Assembly: GCA_050305935.1 (NCBI GenBank)
Contig: JBNLGG010000055.1
Coordinates: forward strand, 1 to 29,221
Length of the DNA: 29,221 nt
From: CAJXNP01 sp050305935
GTDB lineage: Bacteria; Bacteroidota; Bacteroidia; Cytophagales; Cyclobacteriaceae
Direction: 5' to 3'
The notes beneath the pieces were generated by a model that was given only the letters and a program-made list of their open reading frames with translations, ran no database searches and had not been told where the DNA came from. The translations under genes and the position numbers were made by a program. Every line of letters begins with the position of its first letter. Position 1 is the stretch's first letter. Positions 15,031-23,421 of this stretch are shown here, one piece after another.

Positions 15031-16773
15031 ATGAAAAAATCGCTATTTATTCTTTTATTCCTGTTAGGATTTCAAGCATATAGTCAGGATGGATCTTCTT
15101 TTTTGCAAAAATACCAAAATGGCAAAGAGCTTTTTAAAATGGGAAGATACGGCCTTGCCATGCAGGCTTTCAAACCATTAACCAGTTCGTTTAATGAAAA
15201 TCCGTTTATCAGGCAGGCAAACTTTTACTACGGTGTTTCCGCCTACTACGAAAATCAGATCGAAGTAGCCAAGAGCAGCTTCAGTTATTTGAAGAGCAAC
15301 TACCCAAATTGGGACCAGATGGACGAGGTTAACCTGTGGCTGATAAAATGCTCGCTGGCAAGGGATAATTTTGTTGAGGCCATTTTATCATTTGAGGACC
15401 TTAAAAAAGAAACATCCATTGAATGTGGCACCGACTTATTGCTTTCCGGATTAAGCAAACAGAAATCGTACGACAGTATTCAAAGCCTGTATGAAAAATA
15501 CTCCCATAATAAACCTGTGGCCATCAGGATGGCCAATGCCATAGCGGCCCTTCCACTGCTGGAGCAGGACAAAGCACTTTTGTTTTCCATCGTTGACAAG
15601 TTTGATCTTGATACCGAAAAATACAGGCTGATCGAAATAAGCGATTCTAAAAAGAAAAAGTCCTACACCATAGCAGTGATGCTTCCATTTATGTTGGGCG
15701 ACCTTGAAAACAACCGATCTAATATCAGAAATCAATTTGTGATCGATTTGTACCAGGGATTTATGCTGGGCAAGGAAGAACTCAAAACGATGGGAATACA
15801 ATTAGACGTGCTGGCTTATGATACAGAAAAAAGTGTGACAAAGGTTGAAAAATTACTAAGTAAGCCGGAACTACAGCATGTAGACCTGATATATGGCCCT
15901 CTGTATCCCGAACCTGTTAAGCTGACCAATCAATTTTCTTTTGACTACAAGATCAACATGTTTAACCCGCTCTCGGGCAATTCGCAGGTGATCGGTAATA
16001 ATCCCTATTCTTTTCTTTACATGCCCAGTTACGAAACGATAGGTGAGTATGCTGCCCGCATTGTAGATAAAAAAGCACCAAGGAAAAATGGTCTCATTTT
16101 TTATGGCGAAGATGAAAAGGATTCCATTATGGCTTTTAATTTTAAAAAGAAAATGCTGGAGGATGGCGACAGTGCTGTCCATCTATTCAAAATAGGAGAT
16201 GCGAATTCCAAAAGGATAATTCAAATACTAACCGCCGGGGCGGAAGTCGAATTGAGTGTAGATGAAAACAACACCGTGACCAAAACTAATTTGTTCAAAA
16301 TCCCAAAAGATAGCCTGGGTTTTGTTTTTGTAGCGTCGGAAAATGCGTCGCTGGCCGCCAGCACCATTTCAGCTCTTGAAACAAGAGCAGATAGTATTTT
16401 CTTTATAGGACATGAAAAGTGGCTTTCGAGCCAGATTGTTAGTTTAGAAGCGCTCGAACGCCTGAATTGCCACATGCTTGCCCCCGGTTATGTTGACAAG
16501 AAGAGTAGCCAATACCAGTATTTTGAAAACACGTTTAAAGAAAAATATCATACGCTACCGACCAGCAATGCATGCATGGGATATGAAACTGCTATGATCC
16601 TGGGAAGATTAATGCATAAATACGGCAACCATTTTCAATTTGACTATGAAGATTCTTCAGTTAAGACAGAGCTCTCCGACAAATATGTGCTCAATCATGA
16701 AAATGACAACCAGTACATCCCCGTGATACGATTTGAAGATTCCGAACTTAAAAAAGTAAACCTGAGGCTTTGA
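15031..16773 (+). CDS. Exported TPR / periplasmic-binding-protein (PBP1 fold) protein
   Basis: A 580-residue exported protein; the ATG at 15031 begins a signal peptide (MKKSLFILLFLLGFQAYSQ), whereas a start inside guaA would bury it. The N-terminal part (about 25-190) is helical with TPR-like repeats (YGVSAYYENQIEVAKSSF). From about 205 (YTIAVMLPFMLGD) it becomes a type I periplasmic binding fold related to Leu/Ile/Val-binding proteins and to LpoA/LppC, with IYGPLYPEPV and the C-terminal YETAMILGRLM. No ABC permease genes are near, so it is unlikely to feed a transporter; an LpoA-like role in cell-wall synthesis is one option. Its TGA overlaps the hemL ATG by one base. Confidence 0.8.
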   Translation: MKKSLFILLFLLGFQAYSQDGSSFLQKYQNGKELFKMGRYGLAMQAFKPLTSSFNENPFIRQANFYYGVSAYYENQIEVAKSSFSYLKSNYPNWDQMDEVNLWLIKCSLARDNFVEAILSFEDLKKETSIECGTDLLLSGLSKQKSYDSIQSLYEKYSHNKPVAIRMANAIAALPLLEQDKALLFSIVDKFDLDTEKYRLIEISDSKKKKSYTIAVMLPFMLGDLENNRSNIRNQFVIDLYQGFMLGKEELKTMGIQLDVLAYDTEKSVTKVEKLLSKPELQHVDLIYGPLYPEPVKLTNQFSFDYKINMFNPLSGNSQVIGNNPYSFLYMPSYETIGEYAARIVDKKAPRKNGLIFYGEDEKDSIMAFNFKKKMLEDGDSAVHLFKIGDANSKRIIQILTAGAEVELSVDENNTVTKTNLFKIPKDSLGFVFVASENASLAASTISALETRADSIFFIGHEKWLSSQIVSLEALERLNCHMLAPGYVDKKSSQYQYFENTFKEKYHTLPTSNACMGYETAMILGRLMHKYGNHFQFDYEDSSVKTELSDKYVLNHENDNQYIPVIRFEDSELKKVNLRL

Positions 16774-18065
16774 TGATCAAAAAAACCAGAAGTAAATCCC
16801 TTTTTCAACGTGCTCAAAACTTCATTCCCGGAGGAGTTAATTCACCGGTAAGAGCATTTAAGGCGGTAGGAGGTGATCCACTTTTTATCAAAAAAGCAAA
16901 AGGGGCATATCTTTACGACGAAGATGGCAATTCCTTTATCGAATTGATCAATTCCTGGGGTCCCATGATCCTTGGGCATGCCAATGAAGACATTGAAAAA
17001 GCGGTGGCAGATGCTATTCAAAACTCAATGTCTTTTGGTGCACCCACCGCCCGGGAGATTGAAATTGCTGAATTGATCATAGAAATGGTTCCTTCTATTG
17101 AGAAAGTTAGAATGGTAAATTCAGGTACTGAGGCAACGATGTCTGCGATACGCCTTGCCAGGGGTTTTACCGGAAGGGACAAGATCATCAAATTTGAAGG
17201 CTGCTACCACGGCCATGGGGATTCATTTCTTATTGCGGCAGGAAGCGGTGCGGTCACCATGGGAACCCCCGACAGTCCGGGTGTAACGGAAGGAACAGCA
17301 AAAGATACCTTGCTGGCGAAATTCAATGACTTTGACAGCGTAAAGGCACTCACTGAAAAAAACAAAAACCAGGTGGCAGCCATTATCCTGGAGCCGGTAG
17401 CAGGGAATATGGGCTGCGTTTTACCTAAGGGCAATTTTCTTCAACAGATAAGAGACCTCTGCACCCGGGAGGGTATTGTTTTGATTTTTGATGAAGTCAT
17501 GACCGGTTTCAGATTAGCGCAGGGTGGCGCACAGGAGCTTTTTAACGTGCAGGCAGATATCACAACGCTGGGTAAGATCATAGGTGGCGGAATGCCCGTA
17601 GGAGCCTATGGAGGAAAAAAAGAAATTATGGACTTTGTTTCTCCTTCAGGCCCTGTTTACCAGGCTGGAACCCTTTCTGGAAATCCGATTGCCATGGCAG
17701 CAGGCTTAACGATGCTTCGTCACTTGCATGATAACCCCGGCATCTATGAACGGTTGAAAACGGTCACGTCCAAAATTGTATTAGGTATTAAACACAACCT
17801 GGACGAAATAGGGAAAAGTTATACAATAAATCACATTGGCTCGATGTTTTCCCTGTTTTTCACTGAAAATGAGGTGGTGGATTTTGAATCAGCAAAGACC
17901 TCAGACACAACCTTATTTGGTAAATACTTTAACAGTATGCTGGAAAATGGCGTTTATTTAGCCCCTTCGCAGTTTGAGACACTTTTTATATCAGACTCCA
18001 TTGACGATGCTATAGCAGGCAAGATCATTGAAGCGAATAACAAATCATTAAAAGCTATCCATTAA
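16773..18065 (+). CDS. hemL: Glutamate-1-semialdehyde 2,1-aminomutase
   Basis: PLP-dependent transamination of glutamate-1-semialdehyde to 5-aminolevulinate, the last step of the C5 route to haem. With the ATG at 16773 the protein has 430 residues, the normal length. Seen: FIPGGVNSPVRAF at 17-29, SGTEATMSAIRLARG at 117-131, the FEGCYHGHGD loop, IFDEVMTGFR with the PLP-interacting D240, and the PLP lysine K268 in TTLGKIIGGGMPVGA. The GATase-like gating loop GSGAVTMGTPDSPGV is intact. Its start codon shares a base with the previous stop (TGATG), so translation is coupled to the PBP1-fold gene. Confidence 0.97.
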   Translation: MIKKTRSKSLFQRAQNFIPGGVNSPVRAFKAVGGDPLFIKKAKGAYLYDEDGNSFIELINSWGPMILGHANEDIEKAVADAIQNSMSFGAPTAREIEIAELIIEMVPSIEKVRMVNSGTEATMSAIRLARGFTGRDKIIKFEGCYHGHGDSFLIAAGSGAVTMGTPDSPGVTEGTAKDTLLAKFNDFDSVKALTEKNKNQVAAIILEPVAGNMGCVLPKGNFLQQIRDLCTREGIVLIFDEVMTGFRLAQGGAQELFNVQADITTLGKIIGGGMPVGAYGGKKEIMDFVSPSGPVYQAGTLSGNPIAMAAGLTMLRHLHDNPGIYERLKTVTSKIVLGIKHNLDEIGKSYTINHIGSMFSLFFTENEVVDFESAKTSDTTLFGKYFNSMLENGVYLAPSQFETLFISDSIDDAIAGKIIEANNKSLKAIH

Positions 18066-18101
18066 GCAAATACATTTAACTATCTATATATCAATACTTT
18101 T

Positions 18102-18129
18102 TCACTATATTTGAGAATTATAATAGTGA
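18102..18129. promoter_or_regulatory. Promoter box with overlapping inverted repeat upstream of a beta-barrel gene
   Basis: TATATTTG (18106-18113) is a perfect TAnnTTTG -7 box. It is overlapped by an inverted repeat TCACTAT (18102-18108) / ATAGTGA (18123-18129) that would cover the expected start of transcription near 18120. This arrangement fits a repressor site. A 12-codon frame (18146-18184) follows in the leader and may be chance. Confidence 0.45.
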
Positions 18130-18253
18130 ATAGTTACATATTATTATGGAAGCGTATATAACCTTACATTCCTTCGTCAATTGAATGTTTTGGCATTAAT
18201 ATTATTAAATTTATATTGTACCTAATTAGTTGAAACTTTTATTTATGGATTTG

Positions 18254-19249
18254 ATGGTTAAAAGGCTACTTTTTCTCTTGGTAGGTTTCCTGAGTTGGCA
18301 TACACTTTTTGCGCAGGAAAATACGGATGCCAAAACCTTTACGTATGAGGAGTTATATGACAATCCTTACGATCTCGCCAAACTATTCATCCAGGTACAA
18401 CCAGTATACGGCGAATTTTATTCTGTTAATATCAATGCTGGGTTTGGCTTCGAAATGCATTTTTACCAAAACGATGTTTTTGATATTGGCGCGAGCTTTC
18501 GATCAGCTTATTCTAAGACCTTCGAGATGACAAGAAATGCCGCTGATGTGAACTCGACAGTTGATAATGAAACGCGGGCTTACAATTATTTTGAACTAAT
18601 TGGCAATTATCATGTCGTTGACCGTGAGGAAGACACACAGACCAAGTTTATTTTATATTCAAAAAGATATGAGGGAGCAAAATGGGCGGCAACTGTTCCG
18701 CTCCATTCAATTAACCCCACAAAAATGAGAAAAGTGTATGGTGTAAGGGTCGGAGGTTTGGCTTTCGCAACAGCGGTTGATTTTTCAAGCGTCATGGACC
18801 GCCAGGGTGTTGAAATGGCAAATCTTGAGGGTGTACCAGTAAACCCAAATGAAAGTATCTATGGTGATATGACTGCCAAGGGATTCGTGTTGGGTGGGTC
18901 AATGACACTCATTAAAAATGTAGCTATACAGCCCGATAGGATTTACGGAACACTGGTTAACGACCTGATTTTCAATACATATTTTGATGTTTTGATTACT
19001 CCATTTGTGACAATGTCCGACATCTTTATTAATGGTGAACTTTATCCTGCTGATGTAATAAAGACCAGCTTCATTGGTGCCCGGGCCGGACTTGAAGGCC
19101 GTTTTAATCGAAATGTTAGTTGGGGCTATGCGGCTGAAGTTGGTTACCGCCCCGGCCTAGAGGGCCAGGGATTTTACTCTACCGTAAAAATAAGCTTCCC
19201 CGTATTCTCAACCAGGCTTAACTATAGGGTGGAAAGCTTCGGTAAATAA
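18254..19249 (+). CDS. Outer-membrane beta-barrel protein, unknown role
   Basis: A secreted protein of about 331 residues with a signal peptide (MVKRLLFLLVGFLSWHTLFAQ). Starts at 18245 (ATG) and 18230 (TTG) are possible, but 18254 gives the cleanest positively charged signal. The mature part has alternating aromatic/hydrophobic strands (YSVNINAGFGFEMHFYQ, DIGASFRSAY, SWGYAAEVGYRP) and ends in paired strands close to the C-terminus, typical of an outer-membrane barrel. I do not recognise a specific family. Its stop codon directly abuts that of the convergent lipoprotein gene with no base between, so transcripts from the two strands must overlap. Confidence 0.7.
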   Translation: MVKRLLFLLVGFLSWHTLFAQENTDAKTFTYEELYDNPYDLAKLFIQVQPVYGEFYSVNINAGFGFEMHFYQNDVFDIGASFRSAYSKTFEMTRNAADVNSTVDNETRAYNYFELIGNYHVVDREEDTQTKFILYSKRYEGAKWAATVPLHSINPTKMRKVYGVRVGGLAFATAVDFSSVMDRQGVEMANLEGVPVNPNESIYGDMTAKGFVLGGSMTLIKNVAIQPDRIYGTLVNDLIFNTYFDVLITPFVTMSDIFINGELYPADVIKTSFIGARAGLEGRFNRNVSWGYAAEVGYRPGLEGQGFYSTVKISFPVFSTRLNYRVESFGK

Positions 19250-19987
19250 TTACCCGATCCATCGAAAGAATACTATTACGGTATTGAAGGAAAATGCCAA
19301 TTCCTTGTCATTCTTGGAATCAATGCCAAAAACCCCCCAGAACTCACCGTTGGAATTTGTCTGGATAATTATTTCGTTTTCTGTCTCTCCCTGAACCAGA
19401 ATTGGATGATCAGGCCCAATCGATCTATTTATATGGGAAATATAATATATCGTCGAAGTACCATCTATAGTTCCTTCTCCTTTGTCGAAATTCAATGCGA
19501 TATTGTCAACACCCGGCCCATAATAATTTTGATCAACCGTTACATCGGGCTTGTTCATTACTCCACCTGCCTTCAAATACAGGTCGGAAGTGAAGTCTTC
19601 TACACTGGTATCAACCGCCTCTACCAAAAGCTCATAAGTAAAAGAAATCTGATAAGTAGCATTCGCCTGAAGCCCATCAAACTTGCGCGCTATATAATAA
19701 AACAAATCTGCATGAGGGTTTTTCGCTGAAACACGCAGGACGTTATTATCACTACTAAAATAACCACTGGTAATGGAAGTTTGGCTAATTTGAAAATCCA
19801 GCTTTCCTTCCAGCGAATCGGGATAATCCGCAATTCCGCCAAACCACTCAGTCACATCTGTATCAAATAATTCGACGTACGCTAAATCGTAGGGTTCTTC
19901 ATAACCTGCCTCATCCGCCATCTCACACGACATAAACACAGTAGCACCAACCACAACCAAAAGAAGTCTTTTCATCAACTTTTTCAT
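19250..19987 (-). CDS. Secreted lipoprotein, third gene of the ECF sigma operon
   Basis: A 245-residue lipoprotein with signal and lipobox (VVVGATVFMSC; Cys21). The mature protein is acidic and rich in beta-forming segments (ARKFDGLQANATYQISFTYELLVEA), resembling a small jelly-roll or carbohydrate-binding fold, but I recognise no family. It begins 7 bp after the anti-sigma/beta-barrel gene and is therefore in the same transcription unit. It could be a ligand or modulator of that protein (inference from position only). Confidence 0.7.
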   Translation of the reverse strand: MKKLMKRLLLVVVGATVFMSCEMADEAGYEEPYDLAYVELFDTDVTEWFGGIADYPDSLEGKLDFQISQTSITSGYFSSDNNVLRVSAKNPHADLFYYIARKFDGLQANATYQISFTYELLVEAVDTSVEDFTSDLYLKAGGVMNKPDVTVDQNYYGPGVDNIALNFDKGEGTIDGTSTIYYISHINRSIGPDHPILVQGETENEIIIQTNSNGEFWGVFGIDSKNDKELAFSFNTVIVFFRWIG

Positions 19988-19994
19988 TTCTTCT

Positions 19995-21482
19995 TTAAAA
20001 CCGATACGACAATCCGAACATTACCATCCGATAACTAGGATTACTTGTTAAATTAACCCCCTCTTTCGCAAACTGACTTATAGCTGTTTGTACCGAGGGC
20101 TCAGTGTAAATAAAATACCTTTCAGCAATGGTATAACCAATGTTAAGTCCCACCAAACCATTGAAATATACGGGATTGTACATCTCTTCACTACCATCAT
20201 TCAAATAGCCCTCTATTACTGAAAATTCACTCTGAGAGCTTGAGTAAGAGTTTGACAAAAGGAATTCAGTTGACACCCCCCCTAACAGCGTAATATTCAT
20301 CTGTTTGTTAAGCAAAGTATAGCCTGCTTTAACAGGGATGGACAAAAACTCAAACGAATTATTGACGTCATAGCTATCGGCGGATAAATCCCTGGAATTC
20401 ACCCCATTTTCCGAATAAAAATTATAAGCAAGCACCCTCCCGTTGTGGGTAATCACAGGTTCAGTGTTTAGGATGGAATTAGCATGTGTGTAATTGACAC
20501 CGCTATAAACAATGATCCTCCGGGTAATAGCAAAACCGATGTTGGCACCATAACTATAAGCCACTGATGGTGCCAGTTCCTCGAATTGTTGTATCTCATA
20601 CCCAGGATAAATTGACTGAACACCGTCACTCACCGCAGAATATTGAGGAGATGCAGCCACCCTAAGAAAACTTCCATTTCCTGGTGAAGCCGCAGAAGCT
20701 GTAGCTACGTTTGGATCAAATGTGCCGGCAGAGAAATTAACACCGGCAATAAACATCCGACCTTTTTTCTGATCCTCCTCCTTAATCAAATCATAGCCTC
20801 TGTATACCTCTGGAATTTCAGTTAAAGGATGCGGCACGAATTCTGGCTCGTTTACCCCAATATTATTGGCAAAAAGGATTTCATTTGCATTGCCTGTCAC
20901 CAAATTTACTTCATCTCCTGAATCCAGATTTATAGCAACTCCTTCGTCGTTTATATCTTTAAAAGAAACCGGCGAGGAATTCTTCCCTAATGATGAATTG
21001 CTGGAAAAATACTCGCCCGAAGCCTCCCCGGTAGCACTGATTGCAGATTTAGTAGCTGATTCACTTCCTCCAACTACATCACTATCAAGTGTTTTGTCTT
21101 CCAACTTACTTGTCACAGAACCATTTGAATGTGTATTTGAATCCTGGTTAGCGATGCTATTTCCCTTTAATTCAATTACATTTACCGACGACTCATTACC
21201 AACGCCAGGAGAATGCTCCGGCTCGCTTATTTCCGTATTTTGATAAGCTATTTCCTCACCTTCATTAGTAGAAAACTTTCCCACGTACAAACCCAACGAG
21301 GCGGCAAGTAAAAGAGACGCAGCAATGGAGACCTTATACCATGGAACAAAAAGCCTCTTCCTGCCGGAATCAAGTTCTGACTCGATGTTCTCCCAAACAT
21401 TGGGTGGTGGTGGGACTTCGGAATTTAGAAATGCCCTTTCCCACTCCCTCTCGAAATTGCCTTTGTCACCTGACATTTTCAT
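19995..21482 (-). CDS. Anti-sigma-like transmembrane protein fused to an outer-membrane-type beta-barrel
   Basis: A 495-residue protein in three parts. Residues 1-48 are cytosolic, with FEREWERAFLNSEVPPPPNV and WENIESEL, the PPPxVWxxI pattern seen before the membrane segment of Bacteroidota proteins encoded after ECF sigma genes. A single membrane helix follows at about 50-67. A Ser/Asn/Glu-rich linker (about 70-240) leads to a C-terminal domain (about 245-495) of barrel strands (YSYGANIGFAITRRIIVYSG, VKAGYTLLNKQMNITLLGGV) ending in the aromatic YRF typical of outer-membrane barrels. It overlaps the sigma gene by 17 bp. I infer that it controls the sigma factor in response to envelope conditions; a barrel tethered to the inner membrane is odd. 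Confidence 0.8.
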   Translation of the reverse strand: MKMSGDKGNFEREWERAFLNSEVPPPPNVWENIESELDSGRKRLFVPWYKVSIAASLLLAASLGLYVGKFSTNEGEEIAYQNTEISEPEHSPGVGNESSVNVIELKGNSIANQDSNTHSNGSVTSKLEDKTLDSDVVGGSESATKSAISATGEASGEYFSSNSSLGKNSSPVSFKDINDEGVAINLDSGDEVNLVTGNANEILFANNIGVNEPEFVPHPLTEIPEVYRGYDLIKEEDQKKGRMFIAGVNFSAGTFDPNVATASAASPGNGSFLRVAASPQYSAVSDGVQSIYPGYEIQQFEELAPSVAYSYGANIGFAITRRIIVYSGVNYTHANSILNTEPVITHNGRVLAYNFYSENGVNSRDLSADSYDVNNSFEFLSIPVKAGYTLLNKQMNITLLGGVSTEFLLSNSYSSSQSEFSVIEGYLNDGSEEMYNPVYFNGLVGLNIGYTIAERYFIYTEPSVQTAISQFAKEGVNLTSNPSYRMVMFGLSYRF

Positions 21483-22017
21483 AGCTTCGTTCTTTTTCTT
21501 TCAATATTTTTTCCTGTAGTAACTTTCTGGCCCTGGAAAACTGAGATTTTGATGTTCCTTCGCTTATGTTTAGCAATTCGCCTATCTCCTTGTGATTATA
21601 GCCTTCAATGGCATAAAGGTTAAAAACCAATCTGCACCCTTCCGGCAATGTCTGAATCATATCGAGTAATTCTTCCAAATGGAAATCAGCGAGGACGTTG
21701 TTGTAATTCTGCGATTGATGCTGATCTTCAATATCATACATTGGATACTGATACAATTTACTTCGTTGACTATTTAGTGCTGTATTAATCACGATCCGTT
21801 TGATCCAAAATTCGAGCCTCGAGTCTCCCCTGAAATTCTCTATATTCTTAAACACCTTTATAAAAGCCTCCTGCAAGACGTCTTCTGCTTCAAGCCGTGA
21901 CTTGCAGTACCGTAGACAAATCATAAACATTTTACCCGAAAACAACTCATAGAGTTCCTTTTGAGCATGCCTGTCAGATGCTGCACATCGTTCTAATAAC
22001 TTTTTCTGATCGTGCAT
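21466..22017 (-). CDS. ECF-type RNA polymerase sigma factor
   Basis: A sigma-70 family extracytoplasmic-function factor of 183 residues from ATG 22017; a GTG at 22065 would add 16 residues with no family character. Region 2 includes ELFSGKMFMICLRYCKSRLE and AEDVLQEAFIKVFKNIENF; region 4 has LPEGCRLVFNLYAIEGYNHK and EIGELLNISEGTSKSQFSRA, the usual helix-turn-helix. No extra domains are seen. It heads a three-gene operon with an anti-sigma/beta-barrel protein and a lipoprotein; a perfect palindrome lies 54 bp upstream of the start. Confidence 0.93.
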   Translation of the reverse strand: MHDQKKLLERCAASDRHAQKELYELFSGKMFMICLRYCKSRLEAEDVLQEAFIKVFKNIENFRGDSRLEFWIKRIVINTALNSQRSKLYQYPMYDIEDQHQSQNYNNVLADFHLEELLDMIQTLPEGCRLVFNLYAIEGYNHKEIGELLNISEGTSKSQFSRARKLLQEKILKEKERSYENVR

Positions 22018-22070
22018 TATTGATTCCCGGGGTGATTGATCAATATGTTGTTTTCCTTTAGACACGCAGT

Positions 22071-22082
22071 CGATTTAAATCG
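22071..22082. promoter_or_regulatory. 12-bp perfect palindrome CGATTTAAATCG
   Basis: It lies in the intergenic region between the ECF sigma gene and the divergent Plug gene. It shares the core GATTTAAA with the inverted repeat upstream of guaA. It could be an operator or part of an autoregulated promoter of the sigma operon, but palindromes of AT-rich core sequence can arise by chance. Confidence 0.4.
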
Positions 22083-22146
22083 TTGGAACAATAATTGAAT
22101 TTAGATTTATCTTTATCCTTGCAAATAATTTACCTTTTTTAACGGC

Positions 22147-23421
22147 ATGATGAATAAAGTAAATATACAAGCTATCCTTTTCATACTGTTTTTTTTAATT
22201 GGATTTATAGCGTTTAGCCAGCCGACGACTATTGATACTACTTTTGACCAAAACATAAAAACCGTTTTGATTTTTCCAGCGAGTGATCCGACTCAAAGCG
22301 CTCTTCTTCCCAGGGCAATTGACATCAGCGGACGTGTTCCACTGATCTTAAAGTTTGATGAAATAAATGTGGAAGAGGCAAACTACTTTTATGCGAAGAT
22401 ATTTCATTGTGATGCCGACTGGAATTTATCAAATATCTCCGAGCGCCAATATCTCCAGGATTTTAATGAATTTTCCATCGATAAATACGAGTTCTCCTCC
22501 AATGAAAAGATTCCCTATACGCATTTTACTTTCGAGATTCCAAGGGTAAAGATACCCGGCAATTACATCATCATGGTGTATAAAGAGGGAAGGGAAACTA
22601 ATCCCTCCTTTGTAAGGCGGTTTATTGTTTACGACAAAAAAATAGGGATTCTCGCCAACAGTTCTGCGCTGGGCGCTATGCATTCTTCCACCGATCATCA
22701 AATTGAATTTACCATCGATTATAGCAATTACCCGGTCTCTGATCCGATGAGGGAAATTAAAGTCGTGATTAGGCAAAACCACCGTTGGGACAACGTACTT
22801 AAAAACCTCCAACCTTCCTTTATACATCCTGACAAAAGCCAATTAGTATACCGGAACTTTAACCTAACGAACAATTTTAAGGCTGGCAATGAATTCAGGT
22901 TCTTTGACCTCACCTCAGTGAATTATACTATGCAAAATGTCAACCGCATTGCTGAATCAGATAGCCGGTTCGACGCATACCTGCTTAGGGATAAATTTCG
23001 TGGCTATGAAGCATATGGCATATTAAAGGATATGAACGGGGGATTTTTAGTGCAAAACAAAGACTACCCCAATCACCATTTGGATGGCGAATATGTGTAT
23101 GTTCATTTCTTCCTGGAGGTTCCCAAAGATGTCAGGGATGACATGTATGTAGTTGGTAGATTTAACGACTGGAAGACGGATGATAAATCAAAGCTGACGT
23201 TGAATGAAGGGGGGAGTATTTATACTACCACATTATTGCTGAAACAGGGTGTATATGATTATCAGTATTATGTGCCTGGGTATAGCGACAACCCAAACAT
23301 CATCGAAGGAAATCATTTTGAGACCGGAAACACCTATGAAATATTGGTGTACTTCGCCCATCCAATTCTCCGTACCGATGTATTGCTGGGATATACCTCG
23401 TTTGAGTCTAATTTACGTTAG
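22147..23421 (+). CDS. Type IX secretion system Plug protein (DUF5103)
   Basis: A 424-residue exported protein (signal ILFILFFLIGFIAFSQ). I recognise the DUF5103 family, whose Flavobacterium member was identified as the Plug subunit that closes the periplasmic side of the SprA translocon of the type IX secretion system. Seen: IFPASDPTQSALLPRAIDI near the N-terminus, ANYFYAKIFHCDADW, a second immunoglobulin-like part with FTIDYSNYPVSDP, and a C-terminal domain with VVGRFNDW and GVYDYQYYV resembling a carbohydrate-binding-module fold. SprA and PorV genes are not in the window. Its last 14 bp overlap the 3' end of the opposing cas6-like gene. Confidence 0.88.
   Translation: MMNKVNIQAILFILFFLIGFIAFSQPTTIDTTFDQNIKTVLIFPASDPTQSALLPRAIDISGRVPLILKFDEINVEEANYFYAKIFHCDADWNLSNISERQYLQDFNEFSIDKYEFSSNEKIPYTHFTFEIPRVKIPGNYIIMVYKEGRETNPSFVRRFIVYDKKIGILANSSALGAMHSSTDHQIEFTIDYSNYPVSDPMREIKVVIRQNHRWDNVLKNLQPSFIHPDKSQLVYRNFNLTNNFKAGNEFRFFDLTSVNYTMQNVNRIAESDSRFDAYLLRDKFRGYEAYGILKDMNGGFLVQNKDYPNHHLDGEYVYVHFFLEVPKDVRDDMYVVGRFNDWKTDDKSKLTLNEGGSIYTTTLLLKQGVYDYQYYVPGYSDNPNIIEGNHFETGNTYEILVYFAHPILRTDVLLGYTSFESNLR

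Noticed and set aside
18146..18184. 12-codon frame in the leader of the 18254 beta-barrel gene
   Set aside because: Too short to support without conservation; no regulatory amino-acid run such as in leader peptides.
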